Shown here piece after piece: positions 11,721-24,500 of a DNA stretch of 64,000 bases. The position numbers and the translations under genes were made by a program. The stretch's first letter is position 1, and every line of letters starts with the position of its first letter. Origin of the DNA: Stagonosporopsis chrysanthemi (Eukaryota > Ascomycota > Dothideomycetes > Pleosporales > Didymellaceae). The notes beneath the pieces were generated by a model that worked only from the letters and a program-made list of their open reading frames with translations, was not told the DNA's origin and made no database searches. Location: the NCBI GenBank assembly GCA_022560025.1, contig JAFISE010000042.1:1-64000 (forward strand), in the 5' to 3' direction.

Positions 11721-14345
11721 ATGGTGAAGCCGCGTGCTGCACGCAAGCAGCCGGTCGTGCTCTCCTCCGACACCGATGGCAGTTCACCGCCGCCGCCGCC
11801 CACGAGACCCAGGAGGGGCCCGCTAGCCGGTTCGTCCACTGATGTGCATGGTAGTAGCAAGGCGAGGGCGACTCGCGGACAGACGAGGCGCGCAGCCTCG
11901 CCGACGCGGCCCTCCACGGCGTCGGTGCAGAAGTCTCCCACTAAATCTCCAGGGAAGCTGAAGCCGATACATAAGCCCATCACTTCCTTCTTTCGCCCGG
12001 GATCGGTTCCCCGTACGCAGCCAGGGCAGCCTACGCCGACATCCAGCCCGGAGAAACGCGCCACACCGCTGGACGACGTCGACGACATCCTCGAATCCTC
12101 CGACGATGATCGGCGCCCCCAGCCACCCGCTGCCCTGCCCGTGCGCAAGCGGAAGAGCGTGACAGCTCTCGCTGCGTCAGACGCTGGCAGTGGCCCAAAG
12201 GGCAGCCAGAAGTTCCTTCGTACGGGCACTGGCGCTCGCGGCACGCCCCCACCAGCCCAGCCCGTACGACAAGAGCCAGCAGATGGGCGGCCATGGACTG
12301 AGAAGTATGGCCCTCTGTCGCTCGACGAGCTGGCAGTGCACAAGAAGAAGGTATCAGACGTGCGCACGTGGCTCGAAGACGTCTACAATGGCAGACAGAG
12401 GAAACGACTGCTTCTGCTGAAGGGCCCTGCAGGCAGCGGCAAGACTACCACCATGGCGCTGCTAGCCAAAGACGTGGGAATCCACATGCACGAGTGGAAG
12501 AATCCCACCAGCTCGATGACGGCATCTGAGGGCATTGTCTCTGCGACAGCGCAGTTTGAGGATTTTGTGGGCAGGGCAGGTGCATTTGGGACTCTCACCT
12601 TCGATGCGCCACAACAAGCCCCTACCCCGGCTGCGCACAGCACTGACAGAAGGCAAAAGCAGCTGGTCCTTGTAGAGGAGTATCCCAATACATTCGCACG
12701 TGCATCTCCCGCCGTACAATCATTCCGATCCTCTGTCCTCAACTATCTTGCTGCCACCGCTCCCTCAGCTACGTCCTTCTTTGCTAAGCAAGCCAACACC
12801 GAACAGCCCGTAACGCCTATTGTCATGGTCATCTCCGAGACGCTGCTATCTACGAACACGGCTGCCGCTGATAGCTTTACTGCTCACCGACTGCTCGGCC
12901 CTGAGATCCTGACACACCCTGGGGTGTCGGTCATCGAATTCAACCCGATCGCGCCTACGTTCATGACCAAGGCACTGGAACTTGTTGTTGTCAAGGAGGC
13001 GCGCAAGTCCGGGCGAAGAAACACTGTTGGACCCCTGGTCATACAACGGCTGGCCGAGCTTGGAGATGTCCGCAGCGCTGTATCATCACTTGAATTCCTC
13101 TGCTTGCGCGGAGATGATTCAGATGATTGGGGCGCAAAGGTCAACTTTACCAAGAAGAAAGGTCCCAAAGATGTGCCTATCACTAAAATGGAGAGAGAAT
13201 CGCTCGAACTGATAACTCGGCGAGAGAGTACATTGGGTATCTTCCACTCTGTTGGGAGAGTTGTACATAACAAACGTCTTCCGGAAGACCCAAACAATCC
13301 CCTACCGCAACCACCGCACTCGTTTCCCGAACGACGCCGACCAAAAGCCTCTGAGGTCAACCTCGACACGCTCATCGACGAGCTCGGTACCGACACACAT
13401 ACTTTCACCGCCGCTTTGCACGAGAATTATGTTCTCTCTTGTGGTGGAGCAGACAGCGAAGAGACCATGGACTCGGTGGACGGCTGCATCGAAGCCTTGT
13501 CTGATGCCGACCTTCTCTCTCCAGATCGATTTGGCGCTGGTTCAGGTCGACGAAATTTGCAAGGAACAAGTGCAGACAATCTTCGTCAGGATGAAATGTG
13601 CTTCCAGACAAGCGTTCGCGGACTCCTATACAATCTGCCACATCCTGTAAAACGCATGGCGCCACCACCTGGCGTCATGGGCATCAAAGCCAAGGGACAA
13701 GGATCCAGTACAGGACCACCAAAGAGCGGCAGCGCGTTCGTCATGTACTATCCAGCCTCGCTACGTATCTGGAAGCAACAAGAAGAAATCAATGATCTCC
13801 TTGAACTATGGATCTCTCGTGTCCAACGCGGGGATCTCCTATTTATAGGCTCCAGACCACCAAAGCCTACTCTATCCACTGGTGGCGTGGAAACATGGAA
13901 GCAAAACACAGCATTCCAAGCCACCACGACATCATCACAACCGCAGCCTGACGATGGGCCTCCGCCGACACTCCTGGGCAGCGGTGGTTCAGCCCGCTAC
14001 GAAATGCTTCTCGAGAGGCTACCTTATCTGACTACCATCCTGCGCAAATCACGCATGCCGTCGCCCTCCGCAGCCACCGCCATTCGCGAGATCCAGAAAA
14101 TCACCTCTTTCCACGGCGCTGGAGGCGGCTCAGGAAATGCAGAGGAAGATGGCGAGGAGATGCTGGAACAGCAGGGCGGGGACCAGGAGCAATGGGCCAC
14201 AGACAAGGATGTGCCAGCGACGTCACGGAAGAAAAAGGGCGTCAGGTTTGTTGAAACTAAGAACGAAGAGCAGGAGTCTGCCATTGCGGGGTTAGCGGCG
14301 AAGGGAGCGAGTCTGGTGCTTGAGGATGATGATATTGAGGACTAG
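11721..14345 (+). CDS. rad17: Rad17/Rad24 checkpoint clamp loader large subunit
   Basis: A single-exon frame of 874 aa. Rad17 replaces Rfc1 in an RFC-like complex that loads the 9-1-1 clamp at damaged DNA and activates the ATR/Mec1 checkpoint. Visible features: a disordered basic N-terminus with Ser/Pro clusters; RPWTEKYGPLSLDELAVHKKK (residues 190-210), the usual Rad17/RFC entry motif; Walker A GPAGSGKTT (235-243); the Walker-B-like strand QLVLVEEYPN; and the helical C-terminal region with VRGLLYNLPHPVKR and MYYPASLRIWKQ. The acidic end DDDIED is also typical. Length fits fungal Rad17 (about 750-900). Residues 84-91 (HKPITSFF) resemble a PCNA-interacting peptide. No intron is required. Confidence 0.92.
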   Translation: MVKPRAARKQPVVLSSDTDGSSPPPPPTRPRRGPLAGSSTDVHGSSKARATRGQTRRAASPTRPSTASVQKSPTKSPGKLKPIHKPITSFFRPGSVPRTQPGQPTPTSSPEKRATPLDDVDDILESSDDDRRPQPPAALPVRKRKSVTALAASDAGSGPKGSQKFLRTGTGARGTPPPAQPVRQEPADGRPWTEKYGPLSLDELAVHKKKVSDVRTWLEDVYNGRQRKRLLLLKGPAGSGKTTTMALLAKDVGIHMHEWKNPTSSMTASEGIVSATAQFEDFVGRAGAFGTLTFDAPQQAPTPAAHSTDRRQKQLVLVEEYPNTFARASPAVQSFRSSVLNYLAATAPSATSFFAKQANTEQPVTPIVMVISETLLSTNTAAADSFTAHRLLGPEILTHPGVSVIEFNPIAPTFMTKALELVVVKEARKSGRRNTVGPLVIQRLAELGDVRSAVSSLEFLCLRGDDSDDWGAKVNFTKKKGPKDVPITKMERESLELITRRESTLGIFHSVGRVVHNKRLPEDPNNPLPQPPHSFPERRRPKASEVNLDTLIDELGTDTHTFTAALHENYVLSCGGADSEETMDSVDGCIEALSDADLLSPDRFGAGSGRRNLQGTSADNLRQDEMCFQTSVRGLLYNLPHPVKRMAPPPGVMGIKAKGQGSSTGPPKSGSAFVMYYPASLRIWKQQEEINDLLELWISRVQRGDLLFIGSRPPKPTLSTGGVETWKQNTAFQATTTSSQPQPDDGPPPTLLGSGGSARYEMLLERLPYLTTILRKSRMPSPSAATAIREIQKITSFHGAGGGSGNAEEDGEEMLEQQGGDQEQWATDKDVPATSRKKKGVRFVETKNEEQESAIAGLAAKGASLVLEDDDIED

Positions 14346-14683
14346 AATAAAGTCCTTATCAAGGGTGGAATATGCGTTCTGTGAAAAAGAGATGGGCGTC
14401 GAGGCGCAACCGGGGAGAGTATGTTCCAAAAGTATCGCACTGATGAATTATGTGTACCGAGAAGTCACTCATAGACACAACAAACATGTAGCAATAATCG
14501 ATCTCGTAATCCAGATTTCAACTTTCTCGCAACGCCAACAACGCTCTGGGTATCCCAAGCAACACGTAAATGCCATGCAACGCAACGTAATGCACCGCTC
14601 AACGCCTGCCGCAACACGTGCAAGCGCGCAGATAAACAGCCATTTCCCTTCCATCGCTCGCCTTCCTCCCAGCCTCATCTGGC
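14346..14683. other. convergent 3' intergenic region, 338 bp
   Basis: Lies between the ends of rad17 and the kinesin gene. No coding signal. Confidence 0.5.
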
Positions 14684-17600
14684 TCACCCCGACTCTTCCC
14701 CCTCGCTACTAAAATATCCCTGATCGATCCTCAAAATCCATTCGATCTTCTCCCTCTCGCTCTTGGCGCGGAAGATGTACGTGTTGGTCTTTGCGAAGAC
14801 GGCGAAAATAGTATCCTTCTGCGCGGCCGTGACGCCATCGCTGACATTGCGCGCATGGCCCCTGGCATTGTTGCTGCCCTGTGCCGCGCCCGGACCGCCG
14901 TTCATCAGCCGCGCGATCTCAGGGCTGTGGTTCACACGCGCGTTGGTGAGGTTGATGGCGTTGAGCTCGTCGCCGTCGACGCTGTACACGTGCAGGTACG
15001 GCTTGCGGAACTCGACGTAGCGGCGGATCCAGCGCGTATTGGTCGGGTCCGGGGAAAGCAGGTAGCTGGCTTTGAGGAGATTGGGGTTCTTGGAGATGAA
15101 GCGCACGGTGGCGGTCAGGCTTGGTCTGGGGGAGGGAGAGGTGCCGCGCGAGGGCGACCGCGGGGCGAATGCGGCGCCGGCTGAGGGCGGCTCGAGATTG
15201 GTGCTAGAGAGGATGATGGATTCCGGGGATTTGTGAGAGGTCCACAGGGTGAGGATGCGGGTTACGAGGGCTTTTTGGCGGGCATCGAGGTCGGTGGTTG
15301 GCGTGGAAGGGGCAGTGACGGTGAGCATCTTGGGGGAGAGGACGGTACGTGCGAGTTCGAGTTCTGCGATGCGTCGACGGCGGCGCTCGACACCGATGTA
15401 GTCCTTTACCAAAGAGACGCCTCGCGGGGTCCAGTCGGCGAGGTTCTCCTCGCCCTTGACGTAGTCTTCGCGTGTATTCATGCGCCAGAGGTCGGTGGCG
15501 CGTTTCACTGATGTCGGACGAATGGCAACATTGAAGATGCCAACTGTGGAGTGAACAACCTTCACTTGGTTCCAAAGATTTGAGATGGAGAAAAGTGAGG
15601 TCTGACGAGTGTAGGCACGGTTGCGAATCTGCATATTGAGATCAAGGGAGAACACCATCGGCTCGTCAAGCTTCGCAGATGTGACATTGAAGAGCAGATT
15701 TGCCTGTACGCGGTATTTCTCCTGGGTCACGCGGTCGAGAAGGAGAGATCCGTGGGCAGTACTATCCCATCGCCCAATGAACTTTACGTTCGTGGTGCCG
15801 TCAGCGTTATCTTTGACAGTAGGTGGTGCCGTCAGGTCAATGGGAACCTCCCTGACAGGCGAGTCTATTCCGGGAGCGTTGCCAGAAGCATCGATCAAAC
15901 GGATGCGGCCCATGCGCATGGATGTGACATTCTGCCATTGCAAAGTATCGCCGCAGGTATGTGTAAGGTTTACAACGACGCGCCTTGCCAGTCCCTGATG
16001 TAGTTGATAGACACCGGCGTCCAGGACACTGCTTTGTGTAACTTCAACAGGATTGTATGTCCCGTCATCTGTAATCTCTTGTATCTGTATGCGCGAGAAG
16101 ATGTCGTGGGTGTCTTCCGTATAGAACTCCGACTCCGCTATCCGCGCAGTACGGCGTTTCTGCTTGCGTTGTGGCGCCTGATCTCGCATGTCGTCCCAGC
16201 TCAGAAGCTTATCAAGATGCATAGAGGTTACTCGGGCGAAGATTGCGACTCGCAAGAAGGTTTCCGGCGGACTCGGGTACGGAATGCTCATACTATGGAA
16301 GGTCTGGAAACGAACAGGCCCTTCATCGAACTTGTTCATGAACATGGTACTTGTCGCTCCTCCTTCTTTCGAAAGGGTAGGCAGATACAGCAGGGCATGA
16401 ACGTCGGTTCCTTCTCTTTCAGGGAAACCTACAAGCTCATGCAGTGTGACGCTGAAGTTGAGGGTTGTGGTCGGTGCCTCTGCAGAAGACGGCTCTACAG
16501 ACAAGTGGATAATACCAATTGGGTTGGCAGTGTATGGCGAAGTGACATCGAGTTTCATGTCTCGTACTCTCGACTCGAACACAGCGGCAAGTGGTACATC
16601 GACATCGCCTACACGTGAGAACTCTGGCATACAAGGATCCGAGAATGGGCTCTCTGGGTTGAAATGCTGCATGTACTCTGGCCGATTCATGTACTGGTGC
16701 ATCTGATGCATTCGCCGCACGCGTTGACGTAGCTTTTGCAGTGACCACAAGTGTATCACCTCATGCTTGAAGTCAATTACGCGAACGCCGACACAGGGTT
16801 TTGGTGTGTCGTCCAGATCATCATCGTCCTCCTCTCCGGTGTCGGCAAGATTGATAAGATCGTAGGTCGACGGCACAGTCTGGCCGACGTCAACGATGCA
16901 GAACTGGAAAACCACATTTTTATCCATCTGTTGACTCATGACCTGCGCCTCCTTCAGGGTTGCAGCGTTCTGAAGGATTGTCTCAGCCATCGTGACGTAT
17001 TTTCGTTTTCGCCAATGTTGAAATGCCGTCCTGGCGCGGGCAATTTGCTGCTCATTCAGGCCCTCCTTCGCCGAGGAAACATCAGCCTCCGGCTCGGGTT
17101 CCACACCAAGCTTTCTCAGCTGACGCTCGAAGGTCTCCTTCTGCTGTCTCAACTTGTTCTCCATCTCCTCCTTAGCAGCACGCAGTGTTTGTAACTCTAC
17201 CTTTGCTTCTTCATCAGCCTTCAGCTTAGCTTGATAACTCTCCTTCTGCTTGTCCAGCTTGTCCTGCATGTCTGTTTTCAGCTCCCGCATTTTCTCACTG
17301 TCCTCATATTGCGGTGTGGACGGTGAAGTCAGCATTGTGTCGAGTGAGAAGTTGTCGAGAGTTCCATTGGATGCATATTTTTCGCGTACGGGATATGATG
17401 ATGTTGACTCCATATCATCTTCCTGTTCAAACAAACGGTTCGAGTTACCAGCCTTGCGATTGTCGCGTTGTCTTTGCAGGTCGTCTATGATAGCGTCAAA
17501 TTCATCATCTGGCAGATTCTCGATGCGCTTGTCTGGCCCTAGCCATGCGGCGAGTGCTTCTCTGCGCGCAAAGGAGAACTCAGACTCTTTTCCACGCTGC

Positions 17601-19601
17601 CAGAAAGCAGGCGATGATGCTCGTGGACTGTCTGGATCAAATTCTGAGTTGGCAAGACTGATGGCGCTGTGCGTCCGGTCGTGTCCAGGCCGCGGTGCAG
17701 GCGAGGGAGTGCCCAGCTGGTTAGCATGTACCGAATGCCGTAACAGGCTCTTCCCTATCTCGGCCCGCTCTGCTCTCACTTCTCCTGGGTTGTTGAAACG
17801 GAAGATGTGGAAGTCGCCGAGAATGATGCGATGCCCACTTCTCAGTTGCGTTGGCTTATCAATACGGAGCCCGTTGATCATGATACTTGCTCCTTCCTGT
17901 GGTACAACAGTGACTGTGCCATCCACGTTCTCTAGATCGCAATGATGCGCAAGTATTTGTGAGCCGTTCAGTCGAATTGTCGCAGTTTGGTCTTTAGTGT
18001 CTGAATTGCCCACGGTCGTTGTTCCAGGCTTAAGATTATAGATGAGGCACTCGTTCATGAGCGCATCGTCACTCAGGTTTACCAAATGGGGCATATTTTT
18101 AGGTGTTGAGAGACCAACAAATCCCTTCTCGATGCTGATGCCAAGCTCTTCCAAGGCGGCCTCGCGCTCCTTGTGGATTTCTTCCGTCTTCTGTAACTTC
18201 TCCTCCCATGTCTGGTTAAGGTCTTTGTATAGCTTCTCCGACTGGTTGAGCTTCTCCACAATTTCAGCTTTTGACACCTTCTTTTCAGTGCCATCCACTT
18301 CTGTGATTGTGACAATTTGCTGCTCCAGTGGTGTACCTGCCGGATACTGCTCTGCGACCATACCACCAGCGCCTCCCCCACCGCCGCCACCAGTAAGTTG
18401 CGAACGGAGTTTTGCCAGCTCTTCGTTAAGTTCGCGGATCATGCGCGCATTCGGATCCTCGTTGACAACAGCGTGATTCTTGATGCGTTTCGCGGAGTCG
18501 GCATATCGAAGCGTGGAGAGCGTCTCGTCAAAGTTTATATCAGCCGGCGAGATGGCTGCAACCATGGCAGTCATACTGTTTCCTCCGAGCGAATCTTTTA
18601 GCAACCACGTCAGAACGGAGTCTCGATATGGCACCTGTGTCTTCTTCTTCCCCGTCGATTGGTCAGCCAACGCTGCAATAACACGACCCAATGTTGAGAG
18701 GGATCTGTTGATCTCTGCACCTTCCTTCAGTCGGGCTCCTGTCGCACCAGTAGACTGCGCTCTTTCCGAACCAGCCAAATCGACTAGACTGATCTTTGCG
18801 ACTCTTTCTCCGCTCATGCCGGCCTGTGCATCATGGCGTTTTTGTGTGAGAGTGACGGTGAAAACGGCGTGCGATCGTGAGGACGTCTCGTTCATGTTCG
18901 TCGCTGCTACGGTACGGGCCTTGTTTCCCTCGTCCATCAGGTTCTCGATATCTGGGAATGATTGAACTACCAGCTTCGCCAAGTCTTCAACGTATGGACC
19001 GGTCGAAGGGTGCTCTCGAACCCTCAAATTACCCTTGTTCGAAGGGTTCAAAAGATCGCGAACTCGCTCGTTGTAAATCTCCAAGTACGACACCTCCACT
19101 GTGCAACTCAAATTTGGGTCCTTTTGCAGCTCGGTAATCCTCTCAAACATGTCCTGACAGATCTTTGGAATGATTCCATATTCTTGCCCATAACCCATCA
19201 TTGAGTATGATTTTCCTGAGCCCGTCTGACCATACGCAAAAATACAGTTGTTGTATCCCTGGAAGGCATTGTCCAGCAACGGCTTCCCCAGATCCTCGTG
19301 CAGGTTGTCCTGTCCGGCATAATTGGGCGAATCGCGATCGAAGGACCAATACGAGCGATCGAATGCGAAGGTCTTGGTGCCTTCGGCGGCAGCTTTGGCG
19401 GCTTTCCCTTGTACGGAAACGTTCGAGGGGGGTCGGAGAATCGTCTGGTCGCCTTTCATCTCAACGATACATTGTGCATTGCGCTGCTTCTCTGTGCTGC
19501 CTTAGCGACTGCATGACTTGGAGACTCAAGTCCAGCATACCTCGACCGTTAAAGGGCCTACACCTCACCACCACCTTGATGTTGCCGCCGCCTGATGCCA
19601 T
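14684..19601 (-). CDS. kinesin-3 motor (Unc104/KIF1 type), 1625 aa
   Basis: Two exons: complement(join(14684..19500,19541..19601)). A 39-bp intron (donor GTATGC, acceptor CTAAG) is needed to supply the motor's first strand (GGGNIKVVVRCRPFNGR) and the residues up to CIVEMKGDQT. Domains in order: motor with P-loop GQTGSGKS (about 111-118), switch motifs NETSSRSHAVF and DLAGSE; neck and coiled coil; FHA domain (about 490-575); KIF1B and DUF3694-type stalk domains; long coiled coils; and a C-terminal PH domain (about 1480-1615, RWIRRYVEFRKPYLHVYSVDG). This is the full kinesin-3 architecture. Fungal Unc104 orthologues move endosomes and other membrane cargo toward microtubule plus ends. The intron is short even for fungi, so exon 1 rests mainly on the protein match. 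Divergent from Trm5. Confidence 0.92.
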
Positions 19602-19949
19602 GGTGTAGGGCCTATTACTGTTTAATATCCAAGATTAAGTCGGTGCTGTGTAAAGGAGTGAATGCCGGACGAGGCAGAGATTATTCGGTGATCATGTGCA
19701 GGACATCGAGGAACAAGATACACCGCGGCAAGGTATGCGAATGTTGTTTCCAGGGCAGTAAAGGAGGCGGTCAGTAGTGGAGCATCCACGATTGTTATGG
19801 TCGAGTCGCGGCAACTAACAACACGCGTGGATCCTTGCCGCCCATGCCCGCCAGCAGGACCCTGCCTTGGCGCCTGTCATATCTCAACTTTCGATCTGAA
19901 TACCCAAAACACGGACAGCCGTATATGTGCCTGTCATATTGCAGATCAC
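19602..19949. other. bidirectional promoter, kinesin-3 / trm5
   Basis: 348 bp between the two start codons. The trm5 frame is open through its right half back to an ATG at 19797, so 19797-19949 could be coding (see the trm5 entry). Confidence 0.5.
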
Positions 19950-21393
19950 ATGGCTGACGACATGTTCGCGCCGCCCGTGAACCGCGCCATGAAGGTGCTG
20001 GACCGCAGCTTCTTCCAGAAAACCGTGCAGGCATCCGCTGCGAGGATCTTCAAGCCGCAGGACATTGCGCGCTGCCGCAAGGAGCTGCAGTTCAGCAAAG
20101 ACACTCTGCCCAACAATCGCATACAGCCGGTTCGACCAGACCCAGATGCTGAGCAGGCGCAGAAGGGCGGCAAATGCCTCGTCTTGAAGCCTGAGATTGT
20201 GCACAACGGTACGCCCACTGCCCCACACAATGTCCTGAGGTGCTGAGTCTGAACGGCAGGCAGATCGAACCACATGGAGCCCTAAGCTGCGCGACCTCGA
20301 GCAGGATGGCACCCTCGGCGTCATTCCCTACCAACTGCATCTCGATTACGACTACTTCACGTACTCGGAGATTACGAGCGCGACCATTCCCCCGCCCGAG
20401 CAAAAGAACGACGATGAGATACCTCAGGGCTTCACGCTGGCCGGCCATGTCGCTCATCTGAACCTGCGTGAGCGCTACTGGCCGTACAAGTACCTCATCG
20501 CGACCGTCCTCGCCGACAAGAACCCCATGGTGAAGACGGTTATCAACAAGCTCGACAACGTCGGCAGCGAAAACGCCTTCCGCACATTCCAATACGAAGT
20601 CCTCGTCGGCGAAGACGACCTCAATGTCGAAGTCCGCGAGCAGGGCTGCACATTCCAGTTCGACTTCGCCAAAGTCTACTGGAACACGCGCCTGCACACC
20701 GAGCATGAGCGGGTCTGCTCCATCTTCCAAGAGGGCGAGGCCATCTGCGACGTGACTGCGGGCGTGGGTCCCTTCGCTGTGCCCGCAGGGAAAAAGCGCT
20801 GCTTCGTATGGGCGAACGACCTGAACCCGGAGAGCTACAAGAGCCTCTCGCACAACGTCGCGCTCAACAAGGTCGGCGACTACGTCCGCGCCTTCAACTC
20901 CGACGGCACAGACTTCATTCGCACGGCATCGCATCAGCTGCTCTCCGCCCATCACTCCGTCGACATCATGCCCAAGACAAAGTTCTCACGCTCAAACCCA
21001 CCAAAGACTAAACCCGCGCCCCTCAAGACACTCACTCAGCCGCGCCTCTTCAGCCACTATGTCATGAACCTGCCCGCATCAGGCATAAATTTCGTATCCA
21101 GCTTTGTAGGGCTGTACGCGAACGTGCCCGGCGTGAGCGTCGACGAGATCAAGGCGCTGTTTGCAGACCGCAAGATGCCGATGGTGCATGTGCACTGTTT
21201 CAGCACCAAGAGCGAGGACAACGTCAAGGAGAAGGAGGAGATTTGCCAGGAGCTGTCCCGGCAGATGAGATACACTCTCACACCTGACATGCCTGAGGTG
21301 GAGATCCATGATGTGAGAGATGTGGCGCCCAAGAAGCGCATGTTCTGTGCTACGTTTAGACTGCCGGAAGAGGTTGCTTTCAGGCCGGTGTGA
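19950..21393 (+). CDS. trm5: tRNA (guanine37-N1)-methyltransferase Trm5
   Basis: Two exons: join(19950..20208,20264..21393). A 55-bp intron has donor GTACGC and acceptor GGCAG; it is phase 1 and restores one frame of 462 aa. Trm5 transfers methyl from S-adenosylmethionine to N1 of G37 in tRNAs, which prevents +1 frameshifting. Visible: FTLAGHVAHLNLRERYWPYK, KTVINKLDNVG, the Trm5 motif FRTFQYEVLVGEDDLNVEV, FAKVYWNTRL.TEHERV, the SAM site ICDVTAGVGPFAVPA and ANDLNPES, and the NLPA (NPPY-equivalent) loop HYVMNLPASGINF. An in-frame ATG 51 codons upstream (19797) would add a Cys/Arg/Thr-containing leader. Trm5 is dual-localised in yeast, so this could be a mitochondrial form, but the extension may also just be 5' UTR. 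Confidence 0.93.
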
Positions 21394-21599
21394 GTAGGGA
21401 AATGGTGCAGGCGTGTGGTATAGACAAAAGCGGCACCTGGATACCCGTAAAAGCTGATTATCAAATCTATCTTGACTTTGTGTTGAGGTTGCTCCTCTAC
21501 CAGATCTTGCAGCTTACATTTTCCGCTCGTACTACATGTGAGACTCGTAGCATACTGTCATGGCTTTTCCGTACCCAACCTTCACAGCGAGAAAGCTCC
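21394..21599. other. convergent 3' intergenic region
   Basis: 206 bp between the stops of trm5 and the MutL homologue. Nothing seen. Confidence 0.5.
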
Positions 21600-24500
21600 T
21601 CAGAGATCCATCAACATCACATCGTCGATGCCATCGCCGAACTCGTCCTCAGTCTTGAGGTTGCGCACAGGTGAAGCCTCCCTCGCATCATCTCGCACCT
21701 CCACAAGCTGCGAAGGACCAATTTCGTCTTCGTTTTTATCAGGTGTGGCCACTGAATTCGAGGCTGCTGCCTTCGCCATCCAGTCCGCAATTGCATACGC
21801 GCGCTCATCGTGTGCTTGTCCATGGCCGCCTGAGAAGTCGCGAGGTAGACCACAAGGCAGCCCACCATCGATAATTGAAGGGCCGTCATCAGAATCCACA
21901 CAGCCTGAGACGCGTGTATCTGTCGTGAAGACTGCGCGCTTGTCGTCCTTCTCATCTTCTTCTTCTTCCTCCACCTTGCGCACATCGAGGAAGCGTTGGA
22001 TGCCCTCATGCAACGCACCTCTGACCTCCACGCCATCTATCCGCTCAAAGACAGCACCTAGCAGACCGTCAACCTTGACGACCCACTCGATGATCTTGCG
22101 CTCAGGAATTAGGGAGCCGAAAACATCAAAGGCGTCCGTGCTGTCGTACCCCCACTCAAGGCTGTTGGCGGTCATGTCGAGCCTGCGAGCGTGTTGTGAG
22201 ATGGTCGAAACACTTGTATGGACGGTCAGGGACAGAGCCTGCGTCTCGAACCCATGGGGTATGTAGTTGAGAGGAAGTATGGAAGACCTTGTCCGATGAA
22301 GACCACCGTCTGTAGTTCGGCAACGTCGTAAAGGAGGGGCTGGCTTGGCTAGAGAAGCGATGACTGAAGTCTTGAAGCTGCGTATTGGGCCAGTTGAATG
22401 CACTGGTGAGATGCTCTGGTGCAGTTGAAAGACCTTGTCCATCCCCTGGGCTGTATTCACGAAGCGCTGGTGTGAATTGGCCGACTGCGGTCTACACCGT
22501 AAGGACTGCGCCGGGCTCTCCTGCTCAGCATAAGCTCGAAGTTGATTGACAATATCTGACGATTGCGTATCCCCGTATTGAACAGAAGAGGTCTCTGTAG
22601 CCAATCTGTGGCTCGACTTGTCGAAGAAATTTCGAGTGTCAGATTTGTTCTTAGAAGCTGGTCTAGTCCCGACCAAGCGGTCGGCTGCTGGCAGTACGAG
22701 TGATCTCTGTGAGCTGTATGATGTACTGTCATTCGGAGAGAATGTGGGTACATGTTGTCGAGGGCGCTTCCGCGGACGAGCCAACTTGGGTGCATTGCGT
22801 AGAGGCTGCCCAAGCCAAGTGTTGCAATACTTTGGAGCTGGGAGCATGATTGATTTGTCCTTTGGGGTTTGGAGGAGCCTCCCAGGGGATTGAGGCTTTG
22901 TTGTATTTGCAAACGAGTAATCCAATTGTGGGGGTTGGGGCGCTGGTTGAGCGAAAGTAGTAGACATTCTTGCCTCGAACGATGTTGACTTAGAAGCATG
23001 CACGGTCGATGGATAAAGTTTATGACCAGGGACTGGAAGACCTGAAGAAGAAACCTGTGGCAAGCGCCCAATGCTCTGCTGCAGCTCATTATCGAGCTGC
23101 TCCTGTGGCACGTTGGCTTGTGACGTTCTCTGAGGCGTCTTAGGTTCGAAGGGCCTAGATCGATCTGGAGTAGATGGGGATGTAGGACTTGGATATATTG
23201 AGGAATCATCTCCTTGGCTCTTTGATGGACTCAGTAATTGTCCGTTGCTGACGTTCCTGTGAGATTTGACGGGGGCGTTCATGCGAGCAATGGTCCGCGG
23301 GTTCGAGACAGCTGTGTCCCGACAACCATCTTCCTCATCGATTGCAAAAGGCGTGCTCGACTGGAGGAAATCAAGATCTTTCTCGTCAATACCGTACATA
23401 CTGGATCTCCAGCGTGATTGCTCGGCCCCTGATGCTGGATTCGATACAGCAAGGCTCTGAACCACATCACCTTGAACAATACAGGACGATACAGGCGAAC
23501 AAGATTTTGGCGACAGTTTCTCCGCGTCAGACCTTTGATTTGACAGTGGTGATTCTGGCCCATTGGACTTCATCTGGTCAGCATAATCGAGACTGGCGAT
23601 ATCCTCGGGGTAATAAGAGGTAAGTAATCGATCTACGAGTGCTGTGACTAAGCTCTCATTGCCGAAGATGACATCGTCCTTCGCTGGCTCGATGTTCGGA
23701 TCGTAGCTGTCCACTGGGCAGATTATGTTCATGCAAAAGAAGGGGTCCTTGACGTCGGCCGACATTAAGTTAGTCTTTCGCACTTTGTTCCTGACGGCCG
23801 CAGCAATCTTCCTGAGGGTCCCGTGAGCGGTGGATACCGGTCTAGAGTCGATTGAGATGAAAGCACCGTAGTTTGCGACCCTGGAACCAACTGCGTCAGG
23901 CTTTGGAAAAAATGCATGCACATCGAAACCATTCAGTTCGAGTGCTGTCCAGTCACATTGTAAAGCGCAATCTTTGCCGACGACCTTGAATGCCGCATCT
24001 TCGACAGAAGCTTCGGCTTTCGGAGCATAGACGAAGTCGCCCTTGTTGTTCTTTGCCTTCAAGACGTGCAGTCTAAAACGGGTAGCAGGCCGTGCGAGCG
24101 CATAAGCTTGCATGAGATGCCGGATCTTCGCAATACACTTAGTCGGATTTTTGATGGCCAGCTCCTTTCGAACCTTTGCAGATTCAAGCAGCTTTGTGAT
24201 CTTGACTGTTGTGCCAACTGGGTGGGACGCGCGCTCGGTCCTGCTCTATCGTCAGCGCCGTGGATGGCTTGCTCCTCGAGCGGTACAACGCACGAGACCA
24301 GTTCACCGTTGCGGTGGTACGCAAGTTTCACAGCCACCGACTCACCCTCCACACGCGTAGTGATGGATACTGTACCACTCATGTCGGCTACACTAGCGAG
24401 TGCTTCACCACGGAAGCCGAGCCATTTACCTCCTACCTGTTTCAGATCGTGGAAGTCTCTTATCTTGCTGGTGCAGTAGCGACGGCAGGCGAGTGCTCTG

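Noticed and set aside
11416..11842. Overlapping ORFs on both strands before rad17
   Set aside because: Both are GC-rich chance frames overlapping the promoter and the rad17 start.
20092..20955. 287-codon minus-strand ORF opposite trm5
   Set aside because: Fully antisense to conserved Trm5 exons. A GC-rich mirror frame.
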